DNA of 50,791 nt from JBEBSD01 sp040394475 (lineage in GTDB: Bacteria; Bacteroidota; Bacteroidia; Cytophagales; Spirosomataceae), in contig JBEBSD010000045.1 in the NCBI GenBank assembly GCA_040394475.1, positions 1 to 50,791 of the forward strand, given 5' to 3'. The stretch's first letter is position 1. Every line of letters begins with the position of its first letter. The translations under genes were made by a program, and so were the position numbers. The notes under the pieces are model-generated. The model was not told the DNA's origin, searched no databases, and saw nothing but the letters and a program-made list of their open reading frames with translations. This document shows positions 1 to 8,729 of the stretch, one piece after another.

Positions 1-54
1 CGCTGACCTCCGCCCTGTCAAGGCGGCGCTCTGAACCAACTGAGCTAATGTCCT
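1..54 (-). tRNA. tRNA-Val (anticodon GAC), 3' end cut by window edge
   Basis: Read on the minus strand from 54 to 1. The acceptor 5' strand AGGACAT is followed by T8-A9, a D arm with GCTC/GAGC stem, and an anticodon stem CCGCC/GGCGG enclosing the seven-base loop TTGACAG. T33 is followed by G-A-C, so the anticodon is GAC (Val, reading GUC/GUU). The variable loop AGGTC follows and the T arm is cut off by the window start, so the 3' acceptor strand and discriminator cannot be checked. Confidence 0.9.
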
Positions 55-75
55 GGAAAACGATGGGCAAAAATA

Positions 76-83
76 CAAATTTA
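76..83 (-). promoter_or_regulatory. Bacteroidota -7 promoter element for the tRNA
   Basis: On the minus strand the sequence is TAAATTTG, an exact match to TAnnTTTG. It lies 21 bases upstream of the tRNA 5' end, giving a predicted transcription start near 70. No good TTTG/TTG lies at the usual distance; the nearest TTG is about 24 bases upstream. Confidence 0.6.
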
Positions 84-262
84 TCGCTTTCTACCAACCT
101 GAGTTATCAATTTTATGAAAGTTGCCTGAAAATTACGGTAGGAAAAGGGAATTAAGCTTTTTGAGAAATGCCGGGATAATGTCGTCGCCTTGTAGCAAAG
201 CACTTGCTATCCGTATAATAATTCCAGAGATTTACCTGATTTCGAAATCCTTATCTTTGAAC

Positions 263-1441
263 ATGCGCCTTCTAAAGTACCCAATTTTTAGCCTGATCCT
301 GGCTGCAGCGACATTTTCTGACGCAGCTTTTGGACAAAAAACAAAAAAGCGCGAGAACGTCTCTTTTGTCAAACACGAAATCTCCCGCGATTATATTTCG
401 GAAGGAGTGGCCATCGGCGACGTAAACCGGGATGGTAAAATGGATATCCTGGCCGGCGCCTTCTGGTTTGAAGCTCCCGACTGGAAACGGCATGAAATCT
501 CGGAAGCACAGATTTTCCCCATCAATACCTCCGGCAACAGCTTTCTTAACTTCGCCTTGGATGTTAACCAGGACGGCTGGATTGACTTTATCCGTGTCGG
601 CTCGCCCGGACACGCTGCCGTGTGGTACGAAAATCCCAAAAATGAACCCGGGCACTGGAAAGTCCATCCACTCCACTCATCGGTAGGAAACGAAAGCCCG
701 CAATTAGTAGATATCGACGGCGACGGCCGTCCCGACCTTCTTTGTAACGACTCCAAAGCCAAAGAAGTTGTCTGGCTGAGTCCTCCCTCCGGGAAGGGCG
801 AGACGCAATGGGAAAAACACGTCATCAGCACCAACGACACCCTGGGCGTACACATGTATACGCACGGACTGGGCTATGGCGATATCAACGGGGACGGCCG
901 TAATGATGTGATTATCAGGCAGGGTTGGTGGGAAGCCCCCGAAGACCGCAAACAGTCCGAGTGGAAATTTCACAAGGCCGACTTCGGACAGGATTGCGCA
1001 CAGATGTACGTACTGGACCTCAACGGCGACGGATTGGTAGACGTCGTTTCCTCCTCTGCCCACAACTACGGTATCTGGTGGTACGAGCAAGGAAAGGACG
1101 CTGCGGGTAACACCACCTGGACGCCTCACGAAATTGACAGATCTTTCTCCCAGTCGCACGGACTAGCGCTGGCGGATATCAACGGGGATGGCCATCCCGA
1201 CCTCATAACCGGGAAGCGGTATTTAGTCCATAACGGCAAGGACCCCGGCACCTATGAACCAGCCGTTTTGTACTGGATGGAATTTAAACCGGGGAAGAAA
1301 CCGGCCTGGAAGTTTCATAAGATAGACGGGAACTCGGGTGTCGGCACCCACCTGGTTGTAGCCGACATGAATGGCGATAATATCCCGGACGTGGTAACCG
1401 GCAATAAGAAAGGCGTCTACTATTTCGAACAAGTAAAATAA
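263..1441 (+). CDS. Exported VCBS/FG-GAP repeat protein, copy 1
   Basis: 392 residues. The frame is open upstream to 122, but the ATG at 263 starts a hydrophobic signal peptide (residues 1 to about 24, ending near AAFGQ) and gives the same length as the paralogue downstream. Seven calcium-loop-like motifs of the form D-x-N/D-x-D-G-x-x-D follow (DVNRDGKMD, DVNQDGWID, DIDGDGRPD, DINGDGRND, DLNGDGLVD, DINGDGHPD, DMNGDNIPD), typical of FG-GAP/VCBS beta-propellers. The protein is probably secreted and binds calcium; ligand or enzymatic activity cannot be told. It lies next to a paralogue of the same length, about 88% identical after the signal peptide. Confidence 0.88.
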   Translation: MRLLKYPIFSLILAAATFSDAAFGQKTKKRENVSFVKHEISRDYISEGVAIGDVNRDGKMDILAGAFWFEAPDWKRHEISEAQIFPINTSGNSFLNFALDVNQDGWIDFIRVGSPGHAAVWYENPKNEPGHWKVHPLHSSVGNESPQLVDIDGDGRPDLLCNDSKAKEVVWLSPPSGKGETQWEKHVISTNDTLGVHMYTHGLGYGDINGDGRNDVIIRQGWWEAPEDRKQSEWKFHKADFGQDCAQMYVLDLNGDGLVDVVSSSAHNYGIWWYEQGKDAAGNTTWTPHEIDRSFSQSHGLALADINGDGHPDLITGKRYLVHNGKDPGTYEPAVLYWMEFKPGKKPAWKFHKIDGNSGVGTHLVVADMNGDNIPDVVTGNKKGVYYFEQVK

Positions 1442-1752
1442 TCCTGATGCTGTCTGAAAAAACGCGTCGTCGGGCGGCAAACCTTCATTGGACTGTGCCT
1501 GCCGCTTTTCCTGAATTCGAACGGACCCGATAGAACAATCGGACCACGGTCAGACCATGGCTGTGTTTCTTTTTCTCCGTGCAACCCGGTGTTATTTTTT
1601 TGTCGGATCAGCGTGCGGACCTGGCTGCCTTCACAATAATCCCGGATAAAATGATTGCCTGAACACCCTTGTTTTGGACAGATTCACTTGCAATTCGCAC
1701 ACCAAATCCAGACATTTGCCTCCTGTAAGCTTTTTATCCTAACCCTTTATTT
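1442..1752. other. Gene-free spacer between the two VCBS paralogues
   Basis: No credible ORF, tRNA or strong terminator in 311 bases. Near 1547-1562 there is a degenerate half copy of the dispersed hairpin repeat (CAGACCATGG followed by CTGTG). The last 50 bases before the ATG at 1753 loosely resemble the 45 bases before the ATG at 263, as expected if the upstream region was duplicated with the gene. Confidence 0.4.
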
Positions 1753-2931
1753 ATGTACCTTTTCAAACATCCTGTTCTTAGTTTAATCCTGGTTGCAACC
1801 ACTCTTTCCGAGCCTGGCTGCGAGCACAAAGCTGAAAAACGCGAAAACGTCTCCTTTGTCAAACACGAAATTTCCCGTGATTATGTCTCGGAAGGAGTAG
1901 CTGTCGGAGATGTAAATAATGACGGGAAAATGGATATCCTGGCTGGCGCCTTCTGGTTTGAAGCGCCGGACTGGAAACGGCATGAAATCTCGGAAGCCCA
2001 GATTTTCCCGGTGAATACCTATGGTAACAGCTTCCTTAACTTTACTATGGACGTTAACCAGGACGGCTGGATCGATTTTATCCGTGTCGATACGCCCGGG
2101 GCCCCGGCTGTCTGGTATGAAAACCCTAAAAATGAACCCGGGCACTGGAAGGCCCATCCCCTGCATTCATCGGTAGGAAACGAGAGCCCGCAATTGGTAG
2201 ATATCGATGGCGATGGCCGTCCCGACCTCCTTTGTAACGATTCCCAGGCTAAAGAAGTCATCTGGCTGAAATCCCCTTCTGAAAAAGGCGATACCCAATG
2301 GGAGAAATATGTCATCAGTACCGACGATACCCTGGGCGTACACATGTATACGCACGGGCTCGGCTATGGCGATATCAATGCAGACGGCCGTAACGATGTG
2401 ATTATCCGGCAGGGTTGGTGGGAGGCCCCCGAAGACCCGAAACAGCCCGACTGGAAATTTCACAAGGCGGACTTCGGACAGGATTGCGCACAAATGTACA
2501 TACTGGACCTCAACGGCGACGGATTGGTAGACGTCGTTTCGTCCTCTGCCCACAACTACGGTATCTGGTGGTACGAACAAGGAAAAGACGCCTCCGGCGC
2601 TGCCACGTGGACACCTCACGAAATTGCCAAATCTTTCTCCCAGACCCACGGACTGGCGCTGGCCGATATCAACGGGGATGGCCATCCCGATCTCGTCACC
2701 GGGAAGCGGTATTTTGCCCACAACGGTGGTGATCCCGGCGCCTTTGAACCAGCTGTATTGTATTGGCTGGAATTTAAACCCGGGCAAACCGCGGCATGGG
2801 AGTTTCATAAAATAGACGGGAACTCGGGTGTCGGATTACACCTGGTGGTAGCCGACATGAACGGCGATAACATCCCGGATGTCGTAACCGGCAATAAGAA
2901 AGGCGTTTATTATTTCGAACAGGTCCAATAA
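1753..2931 (+). CDS. Exported VCBS/FG-GAP repeat protein, copy 2 (tandem paralogue)
   Basis: 392 residues, the same length as copy 1 and colinear with it without a gap. Counting by eye from the shared KRENVSF onward there are about 44 differences in roughly 360 residues. The seven D-x-N/D-x-D-G loops are kept. The N-terminal segment is less conserved: this copy ends its hydrophobic stretch with SEPGC, which could be a poor lipoprotein box, whereas copy 1 has no cysteine there. The two copies may therefore sit differently (lipid-anchored versus soluble). No separate promoter motif was recognised. A hairpin terminator follows at once. Confidence 0.88.
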   Translation: MYLFKHPVLSLILVATTLSEPGCEHKAEKRENVSFVKHEISRDYVSEGVAVGDVNNDGKMDILAGAFWFEAPDWKRHEISEAQIFPVNTYGNSFLNFTMDVNQDGWIDFIRVDTPGAPAVWYENPKNEPGHWKAHPLHSSVGNESPQLVDIDGDGRPDLLCNDSQAKEVIWLKSPSEKGDTQWEKYVISTDDTLGVHMYTHGLGYGDINADGRNDVIIRQGWWEAPEDPKQPDWKFHKADFGQDCAQMYILDLNGDGLVDVVSSSAHNYGIWWYEQGKDASGAATWTPHEIAKSFSQTHGLALADINGDGHPDLVTGKRYFAHNGGDPGAFEPAVLYWLEFKPGQTAAWEFHKIDGNSGVGLHLVVADMNGDNIPDVVTGNKKGVYYFEQVQ

Positions 2932-2936
2932 TCCCG

Positions 2937-2972
2937 GAGAGCTGTCAGCCGCCGGGCCGGCAGCTCTCTTTT
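2937..2972 (+). terminator. Rho-independent terminator after VCBS copy 2
   Basis: Arms GAGAGCTG and CAGCTCTC enclose a GC-rich loop and are followed by TTTT. It lies 6 bases after the stop codon at 2931 and touches the stop codon of the convergent SGNH gene at 2971, so it may serve both strands. Confidence 0.75.
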
Positions 2973-4233
2973 ACTCCCGTTCCCCCAGCAGCAAGACATA
3001 ACCGGCATAGCAGGCATTGGGAACAAATTTCGCCGGGTCCCCGGGAGCATTATTTCCTTGCGCCAGAATCGCCATTTTATCGAGAGTTTCAGCTGCCACC
3101 TGCCAGGTAACCGTATGGCTTCCGACAGGTAATTCCGGAAGGAAAAAGTAGTGCGACCGATAATAAACGCTGTATCGGTCAAAACGCGGATAGTGTTTGG
3201 GAGCCTCTCCGTCAATGCTTACCTCATATTGCCCGCAGCCGGGGCCGACCACATCGTACAGCCCGGCCAATCGTCCTTTAAAATGAAGAGTGAGACTTGC
3301 TCCCGGCGTTTCGGATTTCAATAATCCGGGAAAGCGGGTCTCAAATTGGCGCGCAACAGCATCCTGTCCGGCAGCCGGCTGCAGCCATTCTCCGCTCCGG
3401 GCCAGCTCCGAAGCCGGAATCATTCGTGCGTTTTCCCAGTTATCCGCCCTGAAAGGTGCTTTCAATGGACGCGGCGGGGACTGTGTCCCCTTCAAAAGTG
3501 CCCAGGAACGGGACAGCGCCGCTGTGTACAAGCGATGGCCGGTCTTGGGATACGGATGTACATTATCACCCGAAAAGACAATTTTGTCAGGATGTTCCTT
3601 TTCAATTCCTTTAAAAATCAACTGATCCTTTTTAAACAATTCAACCACTTCCAACCCCAGCTGTACCGACGGGATACCGTAATGGTCAGCGATCTTTTCC
3701 ATTGCCGACATCGCCGGGGTAAGGTGTCCTTCCGCCAGGGTTGGTGCAGTGACGCCTGTGAGCGTGTACACGAAGCAGATATCCGTCCGGTCATCGGCTT
3801 TCCGGATTTGCCTTACAATCCCTTCCATTGTCCGGTAAATACGTTCCGGATCCAGGCCATTGTCATTCACGGCAAATTCTACAAATACGAGATCCGGCTG
3901 GTACTTGATCACGTCCTGCTGCAGTCTGAATACCCCCAGGTCAGAACCTGTCCCTCCTATGGCCGCATTCACCGGTTTAATTTCAGTCCCCGGATACTGC
4001 TGCCCGATCCAGGCAGCGGATTGCTCCCGCCATCCCCCTGCCGCCTGGGTAATACTTCCCCCAAAATAAGCAATCGTCACAGCCTGCTTCCCTTCCAGCT
4101 TCCCGAATACATTCGGCAGCCCCTGACGGGCGTGGCATTCTACGGGCGTTTGCAATACTTCCGCCTGCCCTACGCACTCTCCCCCTGAAAGGGCTCCGAT
4201 AAGCAATAAACCCCAATAACGTAACATCTTCAA
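2971..4233 (-). CDS. Exported SGNH/GDSL-family hydrolase
   Basis: 420 residues with a signal peptide (about 1-22). SGNH blocks are present: block I GGSITQ with nucleophile Ser60, a block-II-like NAAIGGTGSDLG around residues 89-100, block III AVND with Asn123, and block V DNVH with Asp223 and His226. The C-terminal 170 residues look like a beta-sandwich accessory domain. Family members are esterases such as carbohydrate acetylesterases; the exact substrate is not visible. It is convergent with the VCBS pair and divergent from the receptor gene at 4394. With the sulfatases nearby, deacetylation of a decorated glycan is a reasonable inference. Confidence 0.85.
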   Translation of the reverse strand: MKMLRYWGLLLIGALSGGECVGQAEVLQTPVECHARQGLPNVFGKLEGKQAVTIAYFGGSITQAAGGWREQSAAWIGQQYPGTEIKPVNAAIGGTGSDLGVFRLQQDVIKYQPDLVFVEFAVNDNGLDPERIYRTMEGIVRQIRKADDRTDICFVYTLTGVTAPTLAEGHLTPAMSAMEKIADHYGIPSVQLGLEVVELFKKDQLIFKGIEKEHPDKIVFSGDNVHPYPKTGHRLYTAALSRSWALLKGTQSPPRPLKAPFRADNWENARMIPASELARSGEWLQPAAGQDAVARQFETRFPGLLKSETPGASLTLHFKGRLAGLYDVVGPGCGQYEVSIDGEAPKHYPRFDRYSVYYRSHYFFLPELPVGSHTVTWQVAAETLDKMAILAQGNNAPGDPAKFVPNACYAGYVLLLGERE

Positions 4234-4393
4234 ACTATTTAAACCGGTCCGATTCTTCCTTCTTGTCTTCCGTTTAGCTAAAAGCCGGAATACCCCTGTT
4301 TCTAATGCAGGATATTATTCAATAATTCCCCATATAAAGGGTATATTGCCTTGTTTTTTGTCTTAAACTATTTTAAATATTCCGACAATACTC

Positions 4394-6814
4394 ATGCGTT
4401 TTTTTGTTGCCTTACAGCAAGCACCTTGTTTTCGAAACCTCCTCCCGGCTTTTTTGATAGTCCTCGCCTTTACATCGGCTGTCATGGCCCAAAAAGAAAC
4501 AGTTAGCGGCAGCATTCACGATGCACCCACCGGCACCCCGTTGCCTTTTGCCAGTGTCCGGCTCTTCACACTGCCGGACAGTACCTTTAAAACCGGCGAT
4601 GTTTCGGATGAATCCGGAAATTTCAGCATCGAAACCGACCGTGGCGAATATTGGGTACTGATCGAGTTTATAGGATACCACGCGTTGAAACAACAGATTG
4701 ATCTGCGCTCGAAGTCTCATCAAACGGGGGCGCTGAAGCTCCTGCCGGCCACAAAGGCGCTCGACGAACTGGTGGTACAAGGGGAAAAAAGCACGTATGA
4801 GCTGACGCTTGACAAACGGGTGTTCAACGTAGGGAAAGACCTCGCCAATTCCGGCGGGAATGCCATTGAAATTCTCAACAATGTCCCCAGCATCGCTGTG
4901 GACGTCGAAGGCAATGTGAGCCTGCGGGGCAGCTCCAGCGTACGCATTCTGGTAGACGGGAAACCCTCCGGTCTGGTCAGTATCAAAGGCGGCAGCGGGC
5001 TGCAATCCCTCCAGGGAAGCATGATTGAAAAAATAGAAGTGATCACCAACCCGTCGGCACGCTATGAAGCGGAAGGGATGGGCGGCATCATCAATATTGT
5101 CCTGAAAAAAGAGCAGCGCCAGGGAATCAACGGTTCATTCGACATTATCACCGGCTATCCTGCCAATCTGGGAGGCGCCGCCAATGTCAACTACCGGCAT
5201 AAAAATTTTAATTTCTTTACCAATTATACCCTGTCGTACCGCATTTCTCCGGGAAATACCAATCAATACCAGGAGCTCTACCGCAACGACAGTACTTTTA
5301 TCACCACCCTGGACAATACACGGGAGCTGAAGGCCTTTCACAATAACCTGCGCATGGGAGCCGATTACTACTTCAGTGAGAACAGTGTGCTTACCGCCGC
5401 CTACACCTGGCGGCGCACCAAGGGAAAACGGTATTCTGATTTGCACTATCGCGACTACCTGACCTCTGAAAACAACCTGCTTAGCAGTACCTACCGGACC
5501 CAGGACGAAACCGAAACCGAACCCAATTCCGAATACAACCTTTCCTATAAACGGACATTCGGACGAAAAGGCCATGAGCTGCTTGTAGACGTGCGGCACC
5601 TGGATAACTGGGAAAACTCAGACCAGTATTTCGGCGAAACGATTACCCCTGGCTCCGGCGGCTCTGAAAACTATGCATTACAGCATTCGGTCAACGATGA
5701 AACGGAAAAACAGTGGCTGTTCCAGATCGACTATGTGCAGCCCTTTGGAAAAGAAGGAAAATTCGAATCCGGCCTGCGGAGCAGCTTCCGCGATATGACC
5801 AACAATTATTTTGTCGCCAATCAGGATGGCGACGGGGGCTGGGTGAACATACCGGAATTCACCAATAACTTTGTATACGATGAGAACATCCACGCTGTCT
5901 ACGGGATTTACGGGAACAAACAAAACAAGATTTCCTACCAGCTCGGGGTCCGCGGCGAATGGAGTGACGTGACCACTACCCTTCTCAAAGACAATGACGT
6001 GAACAACCGCAATTACCTCAACTGGTTTCCCAGCGCGCATTTTACGCTCGACCTCCCTTCTCAGAATGCTGTTCAGCTCAGCTATAGCCGGCGGATCCGT
6101 CGTCCGGGCTATAACGACCTGAGCCCGTTCATGACCTTTACCGATAACCGGAACTACTGGAGCGGCAACCCGGACCTGAACCCGGAATTTACCAACGCCT
6201 TTGAGATCGGCCATGTCAAATACCTCGAAAACGGCACCTTTACCTCGTCACTCTATTACCGGCATACCAACGATAAAATCCAACAGATACGGGAGGTCGA
6301 CGATACCGGCTTTGCCTATTCAAGGCCCGAAAACCTGGCTACTGAAGATTCCTACGGATTGGAATTCACCAGTACCATCAATGTTACGTCCTGGATGAAA
6401 CTCGACGGCAACCTGAATTTCTTCCGGGCCAAAATTGACGGCAGCAACCTGGATGATACGTATAAAAGCGATACCTACAGCTGGATGGGGCGTCTTTCCT
6501 CCCGTATGAGCTGGAAACAGGTCGATATCCAGGTACGCAACAACTACGATGCTCCCCAGCAAACGCCGCAGGGCCGGCGGAAATCGCTGTACGCGCTTGA
6601 TCTTGCCGTTAGCCGGGATGTCCTCAACAGAAATGGCACCCTGACACTTAATGTACTGGACGTTCTCAATACGCGCCGGTACCGTTCCATCATGGAAGGG
6701 GTCAATTTTTATACCTATAACAACTCTCAACCACGTCCCCGGCAGATCAACCTGACCTTCAACTACCGGCTCCACCAGGCAAAAACTGCCAAAAAGAGCG
6801 TATTGGAGGAATAG
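4394..6814 (+). CDS. TonB-dependent-receptor-like outer membrane beta-barrel protein
   Basis: 806 residues. The signal peptide ends near residue 32 (VMAQ). Residues about 36-115 form a carboxypeptidase-regulatory-like domain (GSIHDAPTGTPLPFASVRLF, then GNFSIETD and FIGY). A plug domain spans about 135-245 (NAIEILNNVPSIAVDVEGNV, SVRILVDGKPSG, IEVITNPSARYEAEGMGGIINIVLKK). The rest is an outer-membrane barrel with alternating aromatic strands. The architecture matches the OMP_b-brl_3 group rather than SusC, which is longer and has a SusD partner. Import of an unknown ligand is inferred. The SusD remnant just downstream may once have belonged to another receptor. Confidence 0.88.
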   Translation: MRFFVALQQAPCFRNLLPAFLIVLAFTSAVMAQKETVSGSIHDAPTGTPLPFASVRLFTLPDSTFKTGDVSDESGNFSIETDRGEYWVLIEFIGYHALKQQIDLRSKSHQTGALKLLPATKALDELVVQGEKSTYELTLDKRVFNVGKDLANSGGNAIEILNNVPSIAVDVEGNVSLRGSSSVRILVDGKPSGLVSIKGGSGLQSLQGSMIEKIEVITNPSARYEAEGMGGIINIVLKKEQRQGINGSFDIITGYPANLGGAANVNYRHKNFNFFTNYTLSYRISPGNTNQYQELYRNDSTFITTLDNTRELKAFHNNLRMGADYYFSENSVLTAAYTWRRTKGKRYSDLHYRDYLTSENNLLSSTYRTQDETETEPNSEYNLSYKRTFGRKGHELLVDVRHLDNWENSDQYFGETITPGSGGSENYALQHSVNDETEKQWLFQIDYVQPFGKEGKFESGLRSSFRDMTNNYFVANQDGDGGWVNIPEFTNNFVYDENIHAVYGIYGNKQNKISYQLGVRGEWSDVTTTLLKDNDVNNRNYLNWFPSAHFTLDLPSQNAVQLSYSRRIRRPGYNDLSPFMTFTDNRNYWSGNPDLNPEFTNAFEIGHVKYLENGTFTSSLYYRHTNDKIQQIREVDDTGFAYSRPENLATEDSYGLEFTSTINVTSWMKLDGNLNFFRAKIDGSNLDDTYKSDTYSWMGRLSSRMSWKQVDIQVRNNYDAPQQTPQGRRKSLYALDLAVSRDVLNRNGTLTLNVLDVLNTRRYRSIMEGVNFYTYNNSQPRPRQINLTFNYRLHQAKTAKKSVLEE

Positions 6815-6887
6815 TTGTTGGTAACATGCACGGTTTTCCAGGCGCCGATTACCCGGTTTTACACAGATAAACCAGTAAGCACTCAGA

Positions 6888-7280
6888 ATGTCGCCGCCTA
6901 CCAGGATATGGCATTTATTATGGCGCGGATCTTATGTTTTTGCAAGGCAGACTGACGACTTCTTTCGATTGGGACCAGCGAATACCCGTAACCAGCAGAA
7001 GCTGGCTTGTGAAGGATTTCGCCATCACGATTTCAGGCGTTGGGCGGCCCATTCTCTTTTCAAAGACAAGTTACCCCAGGGGTATCCTTTCGATCAGCAG
7101 GAATGGGGGGAACAGGCCATCTCAATTCCCAGGGATGCAAATGGGTTCTTAAATCCGCTGGGCGGCAATCTGGGAACGGCAGGATGGGGGTTCAAACCCG
7201 AACGCGACTATCTGGATGGCGTCCCGGTTAATGAAATTACGATCAATCCCAACCTTAAACAAAATCCCGGATGGAATTAA
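6888..7280 (+). pseudogene. C-terminal remnant of a SusD/RagB-family lipoprotein
   Basis: In this frame, from about 6985, the translation reads QQKLACEGFRHHDFRRW and ends RDYLDGVPVNEI followed by NPNLKQNPGWN. These are the two C-terminal signatures of SusD/RagB proteins (an E-L-A-x-E-G-x-R-x-x-D-x-x-R-W block and the terminal NPNLxQNPGW). A full SusD has about 450-600 residues with a lipoprotein signal; here only about 100 recognisable residues remain, with no start or signal peptide and no SusC gene beside it. The segment between the receptor stop (6814) and about 6985 is not recognisable in any frame. The stop overlaps the ATG of the next sulfatase. Best read as a decayed gene. Confidence 0.8.
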
Positions 7281-8590
7281 TTCCCAGAGGCCTATCCATA
7301 AGTACGTACCTGCTCCTGCCGCTGCTTTGGTTCGGGTTGCCTTGCTTTTCTCAGCCCGGAGCGCAGAAGCCCAATATTATCTTTATTATGGCCGACGATT
7401 TGGGCGCCGAAACATTGGGATGTTATGGCAATCAGCAAACGACAACGCCGCACCTCAACCGCATGGCGTCCATGGGGATGCGCTTTACAGAGGCGCATGC
7501 TACCCCATTGTGTAGTCCCACTCGAGTGCAGCTCATGACGGGCAAGTATAACTTCAGAAATTATACAGGCTTCGGATTACTGGATCCCGCTGAACAGACG
7601 TTTGCACATTTGCTTAAGGAGGCGGGTTATGTCACCGGCATTACCGGGAAATGGCAGTTGCTGGGAAATGCCTATCAACGGAAACTGGCCGGCGGTAAAA
7701 AGGGTTCCTACCCGCAGGAAGCAGGTTTTGACACCTATTGCCTGTGGCAGGTCGATTCGTTAGGACCGCGCTATAAGGACCCGGTGATAAGTACACCGGC
7801 GGGCACGCGGAGCTATCCGGGCAGTTACGGGCCGGATGTCTTTACGAAGTATGCCGAAGATTTTATTGAAAAAAACAGGGATACCACCTTTTTTCTTTAC
7901 TATCCGATGGTACTTACCCATGATCCGTTTCAGCCTACTCCTGAAAGTCCGGGCTATGCTGAATTTGACTCACAAAAGAATTCCAGTGACACACTCTGGT
8001 TCCGCGATATGGTCGGCTATATGGATAAGCTGGTCGGAAAAATAATAGCAAAGGTTCAGAAAGAAGGAATCAGTCACCGTACACTTATCATTTTTTCAGG
8101 AGATAACGGCACCAGCAACCAGGTCTATTCTTTAAACAATGGAAAATACGTACAGGGCCAGAAGGGAACTTCAACCCGCCATGGCACGCATGTCCCGCTG
8201 ATCGCCTGGTGGGACGGGGTCATTCCCGCCGGCAGGATAAATGATAACCTGGTTGATTTTACCGATTTTTTACCTACTTTTTTGGAAGTTGCCGGAAAAA
8301 AGCTTCCGGATCAATTTCATACGGATGGTCTGAGTATCCGGGATCAGTTACTGAACGTGCCCAATGCAAAAGTCAGAAAATGGATTTACTGCGCATACGA
8401 CCCGCGATGGGGAACTATGCAGCCCGCTACCTGGGTGCACGACAAAAGCTGGAAGCTTTATCAGGACAACCGTGTGTACAACCTGGCAGAAGATCCCCTG
8501 GAAACTAACCCGATCCCCTATGCCAAACTGCCAAAATCCGGGCAAAAAATGATCGCCGAATTCCGGAAAGTACTTGCCGGTTACCGGTGA
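7271..8590 (+). CDS. Exported type I sulfatase
   Basis: 439 residues; signal peptide about 1-28 (YLLLPLLWFGLPCFSQ). The formylglycine motif is CSPTR with Cys81, the residue oxidised by the formylglycine-generating or anaerobic maturase. Metal ligands are visible as ADDLG (Asp42-Asp43) and SGDNG (Asp278-Asn279); GKWQL gives Lys127 and THDPF gives His217. Length is usual for the family. It hydrolyses sulfate esters, probably on a glycan; the substrate is unknown. The ATG at 7271 lies inside the SusD remnant stop region. The next sulfatase follows on the same strand across a 139-base spacer made only of 7-base units. Confidence 0.92.
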   Translation: MELIPRGLSISTYLLLPLLWFGLPCFSQPGAQKPNIIFIMADDLGAETLGCYGNQQTTTPHLNRMASMGMRFTEAHATPLCSPTRVQLMTGKYNFRNYTGFGLLDPAEQTFAHLLKEAGYVTGITGKWQLLGNAYQRKLAGGKKGSYPQEAGFDTYCLWQVDSLGPRYKDPVISTPAGTRSYPGSYGPDVFTKYAEDFIEKNRDTTFFLYYPMVLTHDPFQPTPESPGYAEFDSQKNSSDTLWFRDMVGYMDKLVGKIIAKVQKEGISHRTLIIFSGDNGTSNQVYSLNNGKYVQGQKGTSTRHGTHVPLIAWWDGVIPAGRINDNLVDFTDFLPTFLEVAGKKLPDQFHTDGLSIRDQLLNVPNAKVRKWIYCAYDPRWGTMQPATWVHDKSWKLYQDNRVYNLAEDPLETNPIPYAKLPKSGQKMIAEFRKVLAGYR

Positions 8591-8728
8591 TCAGCACGCG
8601 GAGATCAGCTTTCGGCTATCGGAGATCGGCTATCGGCTATCGGCTATCGGAAATTAGAAGTCGGCTATCGAAAGTCAGCAATCGTAAATCGTAAATCGTA
8701 AATCGTAAATCGTAAATCGTAACTAATA
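8589..8728 (+). repeat. Heptamer-phased array filling the sulfatase-sulfatase spacer
   Basis: From the last two bases of the TGA stop at 8590 to one base before the ATG at 8730, the sequence divides into twenty consecutive 7-base units in one phase. Most have TC at positions 3-4: GATCAGC, TTTCGGC, TATCGGA, GATCGGC, TATCGGC (twice), AGTCGGC, AGTCAGC. They are followed by six identical AATCGTA units (8680-8721) and ACTAATA. The array therefore supplies the whole 5' leader and start-codon context of the downstream sulfatase. The unit contains no stop codon in any plus-strand frame. Confidence 0.93.
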
Positions 8729-8729
8729 A

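Noticed and set aside
252..259. TATCTTTG as a promoter for VCBS copy 1
   Set aside because: It matches TAnnTTTG but ends 3 bases before the ATG, so transcription would start inside the gene; probably chance, or the start is leaderless.
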